This document shows positions 21,469-33,381 of a stretch of DNA of 64,000 bases, one piece after another. Position numbers and translations under genes: made by a program. Position 1 is the first letter of the stretch; every line of letters starts with the position of its first letter. Source of the stretch: Lumbricus terrestris (taxonomy: Eukaryota; Annelida; Clitellata; Crassiclitellata; Lumbricidae); NCBI GenBank assembly GCA_949752735.1, contig OX457036.1, forward strand, positions 87,397,487 through 87,461,486, read 5' to 3'. The notes beneath the pieces were generated by a model. The model ran no database searches, was not told where the DNA came from, and worked only from the letters and a program-made list of their open reading frames with translations.

Positions 21469-21690
21469 TGGGTGCGGTGGAGCAGTGGGTAAATTCGTTG
21501 CCCTGCAGCCGGAGGGTTGAAGGTTCGAATTCACCTCAAGTCGCCGCATAGGGACCTTGGGCAAGTCCTTCACTCGCAATTGCTCAGCGCGTCGGCGTAA
21601 AATTCCGATGCAGTGTCCGCTCTATAGTCGGGATCGCCTCTGAGTAGAGAGCTTGAGGGGGCGCTATAAGAAGTGTTCATACAAACAAAC
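21469..21690 (+). mobile_element. tRNA-derived SINE with LINE-like 3' tail
   Basis: The 5' part resembles a tRNA promoter: GGTGCGGTGGAGCAGTGG near box A and GGTTCGAATTC (21522-21532) as box B. The 3' part GGGATCGCCTCTGAGTAG and GGGGGCGCTATAA closely matches the 3' end of the plus-strand LINEs at 16810-17870 and 10373-11132, followed by an ACAAACAAAC tail. It predates the block duplication: copy B keeps only the first ~38 bases (46473-46510). Confidence 0.8.
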
Positions 21691-22526
21691 AAAACTGGCT
21701 GCAAAAAAGTGATCAACGAAATTTTGCCGAGTACAAGCAGTGACAAATGGACGACAAAAGGCTATACGGTCATGTGGATTGGATGAGAAGCTAAAGTAGA
21801 CGGGCACAAATCTGGATGGACACTAATATAAGGGATATCTTATGGCGCGAAGCATTAATATGGAGGTGCTGTGGACATTCTGCAGTTTGACCCTAGATTC
21901 AATTAGGCTACCTAGAATGATACTCAAAAACTTCTTGCCAGTTGCACGATTTCATAGGTAGTTGAATCGAATTACTCTCAAGTTTTAAGTATGACGCAGA
22001 GTAGCAAAAAATAGTTGCCAAATTTGACATCGCTGACACACCACTGAACTCACGAATAGGCTGGTGCCAGCTGCTCTGGTTCTCTTTTAAGGATTTCCTT
22101 TTGAAGATTAATATTAGGCCTAGTGCTGGACCAATTCTGCATGAAAGGCTACCGTTCTACACAAAGTACAAAAGACAAACAGACGAATGACTGTAGTTTG
22201 AATAAAATTTCATTTAATACTATGCAAAGCACAACGCCACTGGTGTAAGAACAAGTTAATCTGATAAACTGCAATCCAGAAAATGTTGGACTAGGCCTAA
22301 GTGAGAAGGGCCAACGAAAACAGAGTTCACTGTATTCCTATCTAACACTAAATGCAGCAGAAACTGTTAGCTTACAACTAGATTACAAAAAGATATTGAA
22401 GGTGAAGTTCATCGTGCATTAAAGTTGCATGAGTGCATGCTCGAGTTAAATTAGGTCTCAGAAATAGCGTAACCAGTCACGAATGTCTCATAAATACAGT
22501 GCCTAGAAAGTCAATAAAATTCGCTG
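21691..22526. other. 3' flank between convergent genes
   Basis: Paralogous to 46513-47223 in block beta copy B. No coding frame. It separates the ends of the PAN-only gene and gene A. Confidence 0.5.
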
Positions 22527-23083
22527 TTACATTAAATCATCTGAAACTGCATGCCCTGCTTTTAAACAGTAAGCTTGCTTCAGTTTCATGTAACTGTAAA
22601 CGAATTGTATGGGAGGACCAAAAGGAACACTATAGAAAAATCCAGTCTTTCCTGCTCCGTTCAAGGCTATAGAGGCAGACGTCATGCTCATAGTGCAGCC
22701 GTACCACCAAGCCCCTTTCGCCGCTATGGCATGCTCTGCACAACAACATGGCTGATTGTTCATGTCCTTTGTAGAGAATTTGTACTTTCGACTGGTTGAT
22801 CCAAACGGGTCATAGCTTCCAAGGGCGCCAGTCATAAGGTACGTGAAGCCATCGCTCTCGCCGTCTTGTATATAGCTGCTATAGGCAATAGGCATCAGTA
22901 TCCCAAATTCATCCTTCAAGTCCATGCAGAGCTTCCAAGTTTTTCCGTTGTTAGTCATTTGATGAACTTCTTCCAATCCCCTCCAGTATCCGCCATTAGA
23001 ATCGCTGAATCCATGCTTGTAGGAATACCACGGCTGATCCAGTCCGAACCCTAGGTTGACCTGAAGTAGAATGTTGGGCGTTC
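22527..23083 (-). CDS. Gene A, exon 4: fibrinogen-related domain with C-terminal extension
   Basis: Acceptor GCGTGTAG at the 5' side; the first two bases complete a Gly codon (phase 1). The domain shows the fibrinogen C-terminal signature: WYSYKHGFSDSNGGYWRGLEEVHQMTNN (positions about 20-47, here split as WYSYKHGF, GGYWRGLEEVHQMT), FSTKD, CCCAEH, WWYGC and NGAGKTGFFYS. Such domains bind sugars or acetylated groups in innate-immune lectins such as ficolins and FREPs. Compared with genes B and C the stop codon TAA has become TAC, adding 14 residues (YCLKAGHAVSDDLM). The N-terminal part of a canonical domain is shortened, and the usual Ca-binding DxDND loop is replaced by DMNNQP. Confidence 0.85.
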
Positions 23084-23093
23084 CTACACGCAA

Positions 23094-23632
23094 GAACAAC
23101 CAATGCATACTATCTGACACAGCACCACAGGATCATGATTGTCGATATTTCTCGAGTCAACGGCAATTGAAAAATAAAAATATTTGTTCTATTGAAATGT
23201 TGATTCCAAAGTGACAATAAAAAAAGATTGCTGTGACCCATGTCCGCGCCCAGAACACTGTTGTTCCTCAATGCTATTATCCTCTAAAATGTGGAAGAAT
23301 TTGTGCTTATCATTTCCATTCACATTCAAATGTTGTGTATGATTCATGCTGCTATTCAAATTATGAGTTATTATGGTTACCCTTCTTATTGTTATTTATG
23401 GAACAGATGCTGTTCTTGATGAACAATCATTCTCGGTTGCGGCACCTAGATTTTGAAAGTCTTTTCTTGTAGGCTATCATTTCATTCTGATAAGTTGCTC
23501 ATGTAATTTTCTTTTGACTTAGGTCGTTCAAATAATGCTTATCCACTTCAGATTACCTCTCTGCCATGCGGACCATCTGAGTAAAATGACCTGATTGCGG
23601 TTTGTTTTTGATGAGTCTTCGGTTGATGCCTC
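23094..23632. other. Intron 3 of gene A, right part of block beta
   Basis: Aligns with 47740-48295 in copy B; ordinary intronic sequence. No additional exon was recognised. Confidence 0.5.
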
Positions 23633-23940
23633 GTGTGTTATTTATCATTAACGATAACTTATAATTCACCATCATCAATCATTAATTATTTATCATTTAT
23701 CAATAGTTTATTATTTAGCATTTATCAATCACTTATTTTTTTTATCGTTATCAGTTGTTTATTATTTACCATTTGTCAATCACTTATTATTATAATTTAT
23801 CATTACCAATCAGTTATTATTTATTATCATTAATCGTTTATTATTTTTATCATTGTCAGTCATTTAGTGTTTATCATTTATCAATCTCGTATCATAATCA
23901 TTTAAAATCATTTATTATTTATCATTATTAAACAATTTAT
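23633..23940. repeat. Degenerate TTTATCATT-type simple repeat
   Basis: Loose repetition of TTATTATTTATCATT and ATCAATCA words, shared with 48296-48545 in copy B, hence older than the duplication. Confidence 0.75.
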
Positions 23941-23961
23941 GTTTTTATGTCTGTTTCTACC

Positions 23962-24746
23962 GGTGTCCCGTCAAAAGCGCGCAAGCAAAAGCGCGCAGAC
24001 AAATGCGCGCAGACAAATGCGCGCAGTAACAAAATCGCGCAGACAAATGCGCGCACAAATAACACACATAGACCCAATAATTTTTTTTATTGATTCAGCA
24101 TCTAAACATAAGGAAACAGAAGGTGAGAAATAACGCAACATTTCATCCTAAACGCAATGAAATATAGACGAAACGTTGTTCTTCAACGGAACATTTAATC
24201 CTAAACGCAATGTAGTAAGACGAAACGAAGTAAATCGAATAGTCAAATAGTGCTTCGCTAGAAATGTGAAGAAGATATAGAGTTCAAATCCTATAAGTTT
24301 ATAGGCTAACGTTGTGAGCCACCCAGCGCAAAAAATCGTCCAAAGGAATCGTGCCATACGTTGGAACCAACGCCTGAAGGCGTCTATTGGGACGCACGTA
24401 CTTACATTTTCAAGCCTCAGGGTGTCTAAATCCAGAACGATACCTCTCGATCTTCAACTCAAAGTGGTCTTGTTCCGCAATGAATTGCTTTACAAGTTTG
24501 AAGACCGATGGATGGTGGCAGTCGACGGTCTGCTGAAATGAACGGTGCCTATGAAACATTTATGAAACATTGTTCTTTTTAATTATTCTCATCATTTTCT
24601 TTGTTGCGCGCTTTTTTTGCGCGCTCTTTTTTGCGCTCTTTTGACGGGAAAGTCCCTGTTGCGCGCTTTGCGCGCTATTGCCTGCGCGCTATTGTCTGCG
24701 CGCATTTGTCTGCGCGCTTTTGCTTGCGCGCATTTGTTACGGCGCC
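23962..24746. mobile_element. Foldback DNA element 3 (GCGCGCAGACAAAT-array arms, 9-bp target duplication)
   Basis: A 785-bp element flanked by GTTTCTACC (23953-23961 and 24747-24755). The left arm carries AAAGCGCGCAAGC and repeated AATGCGCGCAGAC units; the right arm carries the inverse, including TGACGGGA opposite TCCCGTCA. The middle is non-coding. The same plan as the elements at 2656 and 7700. It sits in intron 3 of gene A and is absent from the corresponding intron of gene B. Confidence 0.8.
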
Positions 24747-24775
24747 GTTTCTACCTATGCTTCTGTCGTGTCATG

Positions 24776-26010
24776 TCAATCACCGCGCGACGGTTGGCCA
24801 CATGCATTGACTGCAGCTCTCCACTGTCGTTTATCGTGTGCAGCGGCGAGGAGTTGGGATCCGGACAGGTGAGAGCAAGAGAGAACATTGTCAATCCAGC
24901 TAATATGCGACCTGCCCTTGCGTCGATATTCCTCCACGTGACGCAGCATGGTGGCTTTTTCCACGCAATCCTGAGGGAGCCTGATGATATGACCGAAATA
25001 GGAGAGTTTACGAGCCTTGATGGAACTCAAGAGCTCCGGTGAAGCTCCGGCACGTCGATAGACTTGCTCCGTAGTAGGCTTGAACATCCAAGAAATGCGC
25101 CAAAAAATTACGGATACATTATTTTGTTCTCGAAACTTTGGATCTGCTTTTCCTCCGCCTTTTTGAGCACCCATGATTCACAACCATAGGTTGCGACTGA
25201 CCAGACCAAGGATTTCATTAAGCGAAGCTTGGTCTGGGTACTAATGGATTTATTTTCCAGACCTTCGTAAGCTTCACCATGACTACCCATAGCCAGTCTG
25301 GACTTAATTTCGTCTGAACACTTTGCGTCGCTAGAAATTTTGCTGCCCAGATATGTGAAGTTATCAACCTGTTTGAGTACACCGCCTGCGACAGAAATCT
25401 TGATGACCCCCTCGGTGTTGGTCGCAACTTTCGTCTTTGAAGCATATATCTTTAAACCGTACTCATTGGCAGCGGATTCGACCCGATTGACAAAGCACCC
25501 GGAGTTCCTCTGCTGATGTAGCGATCAAGAGGATGTCATCGGCGTATCTAAGACTACTGATTCTGAAGCCTCCTTCAAACCCGTCAAGGGCCTTACGCCT
25601 TATCTGTTCCGCCAGGATGTTAAATAGGCAAGGCGAGATGTTACATCCTTGCCGAACGCCTTTCTTAACGCGGAATCAATCAGAGGTGACGTTGTCCGTT
25701 CTGACAGCTGCCCGTTGCTGTTTGTATAGGTTCATCAGTAGTTGGACAAGTTGTGGAGGGAACTCCATATCCAGCATGGACAACCACAGTTGACCGCGTT
25801 GCACCATATCCAACGCTTTCATAAAGTCGACAAAGCAGAAATAGAGAGGCTTGTTTCTCTCATTTGCCTTTTCCATGATGATCCGAAGGTTCGTAATCTG
25901 ATCACGGATGCCTCGGTTGGGTCTGAAACCGGCCTATTTAGGAGCAGGTTCATTGTCAAGCTTGGTTTGAATGCGATCCAGGATGACCTTGAGCAGAAAC
26001 CTATGCTTTT
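24776..26010 (-). mobile_element. RTE-type LINE remnant, frame-broken
   Basis: Minus-strand pieces read LYFCFVDFMKALDMV (RT motif), then KLRLMKSLVWSVATYGCESW and ARKLSYFGHIIRLPQDCVEK, ending with an integrase-like RTE tail (SWIDNV...DKRQWRAAV). Frameshifts separate the pieces. A different family from the 26103 element. Confidence 0.75.
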
Positions 26011-26102
26011 ATGAAGTTTATATTCAGGTCTATAAATTATTGTTTATTTTCATCCACGTCTGTATTCATGTTTATATTTTATATTCACTTTGACGACTAT
26101 TC

Positions 26103-28800
26103 ATCGCTATTTCTTCTTCTTCTTCTTCAAGATCCATGGGCTGATAGCCCGTAGGTGTCCACTGCGCACTTGACTACTCTTCTCCATAATTCCCGATCCT
26201 TTGCTCGATGTGTTAACTCTTGTATGTTTATTCCACACCACTCTTCTATGTCCTGCAGCCATTCCCTGCATGGTCTTCCCTTCCTCCCTGCTCCCTCCAT
26301 GATTCCTATCATTACCTGCTTTATCTTTCTACCATCACCCATTCTACAGATGTGTCCGAATAGTTGTAATTTCCTTTTGATTATTGTTTCTATCATATCT
26401 GATTTGCTGTTAAGTCTTCTTCGCACTTCTACGTTAGTTATTTTCTGTGTCCACTTTATTTGTAGTATTCTTCTGTAACAATACATTTCGAACGCTAGTA
26501 TCCTCCTTTTGTCTTCCTTTTTTAGTGTCCAGGTTTCGCATGCATATAACGCTGTGCTGAATACACATGTTTCTAATATCTTTTTCTTTGTTGTATGCGG
26601 CATTGATTTGCTCCTCCATATGTTGTTAAATCCTGCTAATATCCCTTTTGCTTTGCTGATTCTTCTTTTAATTTCCTTCGTGCAGTCGTTATCTGAAGTC
26701 AAGAGGCTCCCTAAGTATACGAATTCCTTTACATTTTCGATAATTTCTTCTCCAATTTTGATGTTACTTTCTATTTCTCCTTTTCCAAATGCCATTGTTT
26801 TTGTCTTTTCTATATTTATTTTCAAGTTTGCCTGTTTTCCTGCTCTGTCCAGTAGTTCTACATTTTGTTGTAGTGCTTCAAAATTTTCCTCCAAGAGATC
26901 TACATCATCAGCAAATCTTAAATTGTTAATTGTTTCTCCTTGTACAGATATTCCCGTTCCGTTGTCTTGTATTTCATCCATTACTCGTTCCAGGTATCCA
27001 ATGAATTCTATAGGTGAGACTGGATCTCCCTGTTTGGTGCCTATACTGATTTTAAACCATTCACCTAGTTCCCTGTCTATCCTCACTGCCGCCTGTGACT
27101 GTTCGCCAGAATTTTGTAGAATTTTTACCAGTTGTTTTCCAACTCCATATGATCGAAGTGTTGCCCATATGATACTCTGTCTGACCGAATCAAATGCTTT
27201 TTGGAAGTCTATGAAGCAGTTGTATATCACTCTGTTGTGTCTTTTCGCTTTTTCTGCTAATAATCTTATCATCAGTATTTGTTGTATGGTACTTCGATCT
27301 CTTCTGAATCCTGCTTGTTCATCCGAAAAGTGTTCTTCGAGTTGATCCCTCAATCTGTATGTTAGTATCTTCATCATTACTTTTCCTACATGGCTCATTA
27401 GTGCAATTGTTCTGTAATTTTTACATTCCATCAGGTCACCTTTTTTTGGTATTACTGTCAAAATAGATTTGGTCCATGCCTCCGGAATTTTGCCTTCCCT
27501 CCATATTTGATTGCATAATTTGTGTATTTCTTTATGTAGGTCTTCTCCTCCAGCCTCTATCATTTCTCCCGTTATCCCATCATCACCAGGACTTTTCCTC
27601 TTCTTTAAATTTTTAATTGCGTTTTGTACTTCCTCATACAAGATATCACTTTTCGTATCATCTACTGCCGGTGGACTGATCATTTCTAACTGCTTTTGTG
27701 TTTCATTGTCACCTCCCTGTTCTTTGTATAATTCGCTACAATATTGTGTCCATCGCTGCCTACACTTTTCCTTATCCATAATTATGTTTCCTTCTTTATC
27801 TTTTATTGCTGTTTGTTTCGGTTCCCACTTTTTACATACTTCCTTCACAAACTTATATGCCTCTCTTGTTTTCTCTTCCATTATACACTTTGCAATCTGA
27901 CTGCATTTTTTTTCTATCCATTTCTGTTTATCTAGCCTTGCTGCCGTCTTGACCTCATTACACAGTTTTCTATATTGCGCTGTTATTTCCTTCGAACCTT
28001 TCATTCTGATTCTTGTTTCTCTTTTTCTTTTAGCTAATTCTATGGTCTCCTCTGATATCCATTTTCTATCTGCCTTTTCCGTTTCCGGTATTGCTTTCTC
28101 TGCTGCTTCTAGTATGATCTTGTTTATTGTTTCTGTCTTTTGTTCTACTCCAAGGTCTTGTATCATGGCTGTATGTATTCCATATTTTACTTCTTCTTCA
28201 AAGCTTCTTCTTACTACCGGGTCCTCTAACATTTCCATATTTCGTGTCTTTATGTGTTGTTTCTTTGGTATTCGTTTTAGTCTTAGCTGCATGTTGCATA
28301 GTACCAAGCTGTGGTCAGAGGCTATGTCTACTCCCTGAAAGGTTCTGCATAATCTTGCTGCTGACTTCCATCTGTTGTCTATCATAATTAGGTCTATCAT
28401 ATTTGTGTGTCTTCCATCTGGTGATATCCATGTCCATTTCCGACACTCCTTTTGTTTAAACATTGTATTACAGATTATGAGTTCCTGTTTTGCTGCAAAG
28501 TCTAACAGTTTTTCTCCTCTTTCATTTCTTTTCCCATATCCATACTTCTTCATTACTTGCTCCCATCCTGTGTTATCTGACCCGATTTTTGCATTCCAGT
28601 CTCCCATGATTATTTTAACATCTTTCCTAGGTATTTCCTTAATAGTTTCCTCCAGTTTTTCATAGAACTCTTCAATCTCTTCTTCTGAGCTATCTGTCGT
28701 TGGCGCATATATTTGTATTACTGCTATATTTATTGGTCTTCCATTGAATCTTGCTACAATAATTCTTGAATTTACCGGTTTATAACCAATAAATCGCTAT
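26103..28800 (-). mobile_element. RTE-type non-LTR retrotransposon with 826-codon open frame
   Basis: The frame 28607-26127 (first ATG) continues upstream without stop to about 28790. Order: end of the apurinic-type endonuclease (IQIYAPTTDS, MGDWNAKIG, SDHSLV), then reverse transcriptase with AGFRRDRST, YNCFIDFQKAFDSV, GTKQGDPVSP and FADDVDLL, and a C-terminal tail KLQLFGHICRMGDGRK then AKDRELWRRVVKCAVDTYG. The endonuclease N-terminus is missing (a stop lies about 200 nt upstream of the ATG), so the copy is 5'-truncated. The 3' end has a short GAA tail. It lies in gene A intron 3 in gene orientation; the long intact frame argues for recent activity. Confidence 0.9.
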
Positions 28801-28969
28801 TTAGTCATCATTAATGATTAATGATTAAGGATTGATAATGCACAAAAGTGCAAAACCTTCAAGGCAATGGGTTGAAGCATCAAAAAAGACAAATTCATCT
28901 TCAGGTATGATTAGAAGGACACTAATCAGTAGGCCTAGTCACTAAAGACAAGTATACAATACTTAGGCT

Positions 28970-30950
28970 GTATATTGTGTAAATCATTGGTTAGATTGTT
29001 GGAATACTGCACCCAGGTTTGGAATCCGTACCTGAAGGAGGACATGAAAAAGCTGTAGAAAGTGCAAAGAAGAGCTGCGAAAATGATTGGGGTTACAAAG
29101 ATTTGAAGTGCTACGAAGAAAGGTTGAAAAGGTGTGGGCTAAAGACACTGGAGAGACGGAGGAGCAGAGGAGATCTAATTGACGTATAATAAGATCATCA
29201 CTGAAACGGAAGAACTAAATTGGGATAAATTCTTTGAATAAGCACCAAACAAAGCAACTCGGGTCACAGGTAAATTTTTTAGGCCGAAATGAACAATAGG
29301 ACAGAGATTCTTCAGTGCCAGAGTTGTAGACTTGTGGAACGGTCATAGGCGTAACGTTCTATTGTGACGGTGGTGTCCAGTCACCACCACTTTTAAAAGT
29401 GGTGGTGACAGTCACCACCACTTTTTGGTCCGACAAGGAAATATTTTGTTATAAACATGAAAATCATTATTTTGGCTGTCTAACAATAATAAAGGCTATT
29501 CATGATTAACACCGCAATAGCACCAATGCTGCTAGCATAGATGCCTCCAGTGTCCACACTCCACAGCGTGTTCATTGTCCACAGTCATGGCTAAAAACAT
29601 AAAGAGGGAAGGGAAGGAATTCCTTACCACTTTAAATTTGGGGAGGAAACGTGGAGCAATTTTCACCCACACATCGTTATGGCTCCGATGCAGTGCATGC
29701 CAACAGCCTCAGAAAACCATCTGGAATCAGTGTTATTATCAAAATAACATTGAAGGGACCTCCGTACCTTTACTCCTCCCCTCCCCCAAAATGTTGGCTT
29801 AGACTTTAGGGAAGTGTGAACAAGAATAGCATAGGAAGAATCTGGATTCAAAATTTGTGAAAGAGCTCTTTTTAAAAATTGCTTTAGCTATCCGTGAGTG
29901 GAAAGATCATGGAGTTCACCAGCGAGAGAGACGAAAGGGTAAAAAGTGAGAATGGAGAAGGGAGTTACCAGATTCTTACTAAATTTGTATCTTGGGAAGG
30001 GGTACAGCGTAGTAGTTCTCAAACTGTGCACATGGGGCGGTTAGGGGCATGGCCTAGGCGAAAAACTGCAGAAATAGGCTGTAAATGTTCTTTGTGTTTA
30101 TGTACTTTGTGTCCATCTTCTTTGATTAGCAAAGATTTTTGACGCTGCAACATAATTATAACAACATCATCATTATTTTCTTTCTTTCACAATACATGAT
30201 TAGACTCACATAGGCTACTATATAGGCCTATAGAGTATGCAACATATTTTTTGTTTAGGTATATTATTATAATTTTTGAAACAACAAACTGGTGTTTAAA
30301 TGTGAGCCAGAAATTCTCAACGTAGTTCTATTAGGCCCTATAGCATAGAGCTCAAAATAGAGGAGAGCTGAATAATATGAGCCTAACGATTAATTTCGAT
30401 TAATTTTTTAATGGTCGAGCTTTAAATTTTTTTGATTCCTTTCAGCACGTCATATCTGTGTGAACTGGTTTTAAAACTCTTCTTCATGCCAAGGACAAAT
30501 ATGGCCTTAAAATTTGCGTTTGAATTTGACAAATATTAGAACTAAACCAGATATTTTATATCTGCGCTAGTAAAAACAAGCCCACAACGCTACAGGTTAG
30601 CTCTTTCTTACAGGGGTTATAGACCAATTTAATTTTTCCTTTTTGTTAACAAGATTACATGATTGAAACTATAGACATAGCCTACTTTAAAATTTGCTCC
30701 TTAACTTAGCCTAATACGACTCTAATACACGGGGTGGGGACTATAAAAATGAAGTTTGAGAGCCGCTGGCGTATTGTAACAGGAAGCCGAGGAAAGAATG
30801 AGAAGTTGTGAAATGAGAAGTTGTAGTCACCACCACTTTTACGAGGAAAGTTACGCCCATGGGAACGGTTTGAATGTCTCGGTGGACACAGTCACAGCGT
30901 TTAGGAGGAAGCTGGAAGAAATCCTAACTCATTCTCTTTAAATGAGGATT
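28970..30950 (+). mobile_element. LINE reverse-transcriptase 3' remnant interrupted by a hAT element
   Basis: Plus-strand pieces read LLEYCTQVWNPYLKEDM, KVQRRAAKMIG, LKTLERRRSRGDLIDVY and FFSARVVDLWN before position 29343, then GLNVSVDTVTAFRRKLEE after 30862. The two sides join in frame once the inserted element and one 8-bp target copy are removed. Several stops show it is old. Confidence 0.75.
29344..30861. mobile_element. hAT-type element (CATAGGCGTAAC ends)
   Basis: A 1518-bp insertion with inverted ends CATAGGCGTAAC and GTTACGCCCATG, flanked by GGAACGGT (29336-29343 and 30862-30869). Inside each end lies an AGTGGTGGTGAC motif (a short hairpin near 29370-29425). No intact transposase; a 75-codon frame at 29575-29802 is not recognised. 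Confidence 0.8.
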
Positions 30951-31214
30951 ATTTTTCCATTTTATATTTTCTTAGTGCTGTGATGGTTCTGGAGTAAGAG
31001 CCGAAAAACCGAATTTAGGCCGCCTTCTTCTAAGCATTTCACAGCTCGGATTTATAGGGACTTTTGGTATTTTCGTCAGTGGGATGTGCTTAACAACTCT
31101 GCCAAGTCTCTACATGTACTTCCTGCTAATTTGTTGAGTCAAATTATGTTTTTCGGCCAAAATTCTTCTACCATAAGCGATGAAACCGAGAAATTATAAG
31201 AACTCTCTACTCAC
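30951..31214. other. Intron 3 of gene A near exon 3
   Basis: Only the last 40 bases before the exon match copy B (GCGATGAAACCGAGAAATTATAAG). The rest is copy-A-specific and unassigned. Confidence 0.4.
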
Positions 31215-31922
31215 CTATAATGGCATCACAACCGATAATAGCCGGTATAGAAGGTGGTACCAGAATAGTCGACAAGGAGGTTGTTGCAATAGTGGTGAGA
31301 CGCGTTGAAGCTTTTTTCGTCGAAGTGATAACTGAAGATTTGGTAGAAGATACGGATTTGAGTGAGGTTGTTGGAGACAAGGTTCTGGTTGAGATTGCTG
31401 AAGATAAGATTTTGGCTGAAGTTGTAGAAGATAAGAATTTAGTTGTAGTTGTTGAAAATAGGAATTTGGCTGAAGTTGATGAAGATAAATGCTTTGCTGA
31501 GGTTGTTGAGGATAAGGATTCAGCTGAGGATGTTGAAGGTAAGACTTTGCGTGATGTTATTGAATGTAAGAGCTCTGCAGAGACTTTGAAAGATAAGAAT
31601 TTAGCCTTGATGGTTGAAGATAAGGATTCTGGTGACGCTGTTGGTGATAAAGATTCAGCTGAGTATGTTAGTGATACGAATTTGGTTAAGGTTGTTGAAG
31701 ATAAGGGTTCAGCAGAGGTTTTGAAAGATGAAGATTCGACTGAGGCTGCTGAATATAGAGATTCGGCTGAGACTGTTGGTGATAAGGATTCGGCTGTGGC
31801 CACAGAAGATAAGGATTCGGGAGAAGTTGTTGATGATGTCGACTGCACGGGGCAAGTGGTCGACACTTCGAATGTAGTAGTGATTCCTGTTGTACCCGTC
31901 AACGCTGGTGCTGCCGTTGATT
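31215..31922 (-). CDS. Gene A, exon 3: Ser/Thr-rich mucin-like repeats (235 codons)
   Basis: Acceptor CATATAAG and donor ATAG/GTGAGT on the minus strand; phase 1 in and 1 out, which fits the microexon before and the fibrinogen exon after. The sequence is a run of diverged nine-residue units such as SAESLSPTV and SAEPLSSTT, about half Ser and Thr, the pattern of a densely O-glycosylated stalk. It ends PAIIGCDAII plus one base, whose Cys may correspond to the first Cys of the fibrinogen domain. The opposite strand is also open through most of the exon because units are 27 nt. Confidence 0.85.
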
Positions 31923-33193
31923 CTTATATGGAAAAAACAATTGCGAAAAATAAAATAATCAGCATAAGTTCAGTGCACCTTACTCCACAATTCATAAAAT
32001 TGAGCAATAGACTAGCTTTAATTTGCGTTCCATTATTTTGAATGCGGCATAATATACAGCAAGTGTCAACTTAGTATAATATCGGGTTTGCTTTTCATAG
32101 GTTCAGAATACACATTACAGAATATTGTAGGGCCTACTCGTATGCAAGCGTGCGATCATCAATTTCGACATCCAGCGAAATTTGACAGAGCCGAACTACA
32201 TTCCGTCCACAGATATAATTCGACTCTTAGGTCTATTATTTCCATATTTTCTTGCTAATTTCTCTGGACCGATTTGTCCAGAAGATTTAATCTCGGCGCA
32301 AACTATCCAAAAATTGTCCTTGACGGGTTCATTTGGTCAAATTTTGGTGAGCGTTCAAGGCTTTGCGATATCTTGTGATTGTTGTTATTTACTCACGCAC
32401 CAAACTATTGTCAATCGACGCCTTTTCTACTCCCATTCGCTCCTTCATTCCGAGACACCTGGACTATTGTAACGTAGGCCTAGTTAAAATTCTGCTTCAA
32501 TTCTGCCACATCAATCGTGATCGCATTCATGAATTTATATTGGGCCACCTCAGGCGAAACTATGCAGAGGCGCTCCCGACCTAACAGCACCAAACCACAA
32601 TCAAAGAGAATTGTTTCCAAACGTTTGCGGGAAAGGGACAGAGAAAGACAAAGAAGTTCAGTACGGAGACTGCTTATAAACTGATTCCACAAAGATGGAC
32701 CAACCACAATGAAGCTTTTATGCAGCATTGTGAGAGTTCAAGCCATAATGGCAACGAGGTCACCTTAACTCAATCGTCGCTCATGCTTTCACATTCCCTG
32801 TGATATTTGCGAAAGTTATCGCATAATAATCAAACTCTTTCTGCGTTTTCTGAGTCAGCATTTTTGACGATCAGAGTATCTAACAGCCTTTGAGAACTGT
32901 TTTTATCCCCCGCGTTCTTACAACGAACGGTTAGGTCGGAACAATCTTCCACCTAATGTAGGCTACTCCTGAACATCCTTAACTTATAACCAGAAAGAAA
33001 ATTCAACTTACTTGAAACCGTGCTTCAATTTAAATAAGTGTCTTGCTGATACTCAATTTTGTTGCTTACACAGGAGATTTACATAAATATTATACCAAGA
33101 AGCATTTGCACTTATGAATTCGCACTTTCATAATTATTTGCATAATTTATATACCTTAGTGCATTTTATTTTTTTTACATGAATCTATGGATG
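31923..33193. repeat. Block gamma flank, intron 2 of gene A
   Basis: Paralogous to 49952-51245 almost throughout, and in part to 60653-61610. Short plus-strand frames (32182-32584) are shared with copy B but broken, and contain an RHLDYCN word typical of LINE reverse transcriptases; I call no gene. Confidence 0.7.
32480..32760 (-). mobile_element. LINE C-terminal fragment, old
   Basis: Minus strand reads FIVVGPSLWNQFISSLRTELL, here quoted in part as FIVVGPSLWN, the motif that follows the RT in L2/CR1-type LINEs. The same fragment is at 50527-50775, so it predates the duplication. Confidence 0.6.
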
Positions 33194-33254
33194 TCATCAT
33201 CATCGTCATCGTCATCGTCAACATCGTCATCATCGTCATCGTCATCGTCATCAT

Positions 33255-33325
<71 letters not shown>

Positions 33326-33381
33326 ACATCATCAACATCAGCAACATCAGCAACATCATCATCATCATCATCATCATCATC
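33194..33381. repeat. (ATC)n microsatellite at an RTE 3' end
   Basis: About 60 ATC-type triplets with GTC and AAC variants; on the minus strand a (GAT)n tail directly after the RTE fragment. Copy B has the counterpart at 51246-51412 with a different internal order. Confidence 0.95.

Noticed and set aside
22575..23054. Plus-strand frames opposite the fibrinogen exon; similarly 47260-47709 and 58731-59069
   Set aside because: Antisense shadows of conserved exons; the minus-strand frames carry the domain signature.
26509..28665. Plus-strand frames opposite the RTE element (for example 26509-27345)
   Set aside because: Low-complexity Ser/Phe/Leu-rich antisense of a recognised reverse transcriptase.
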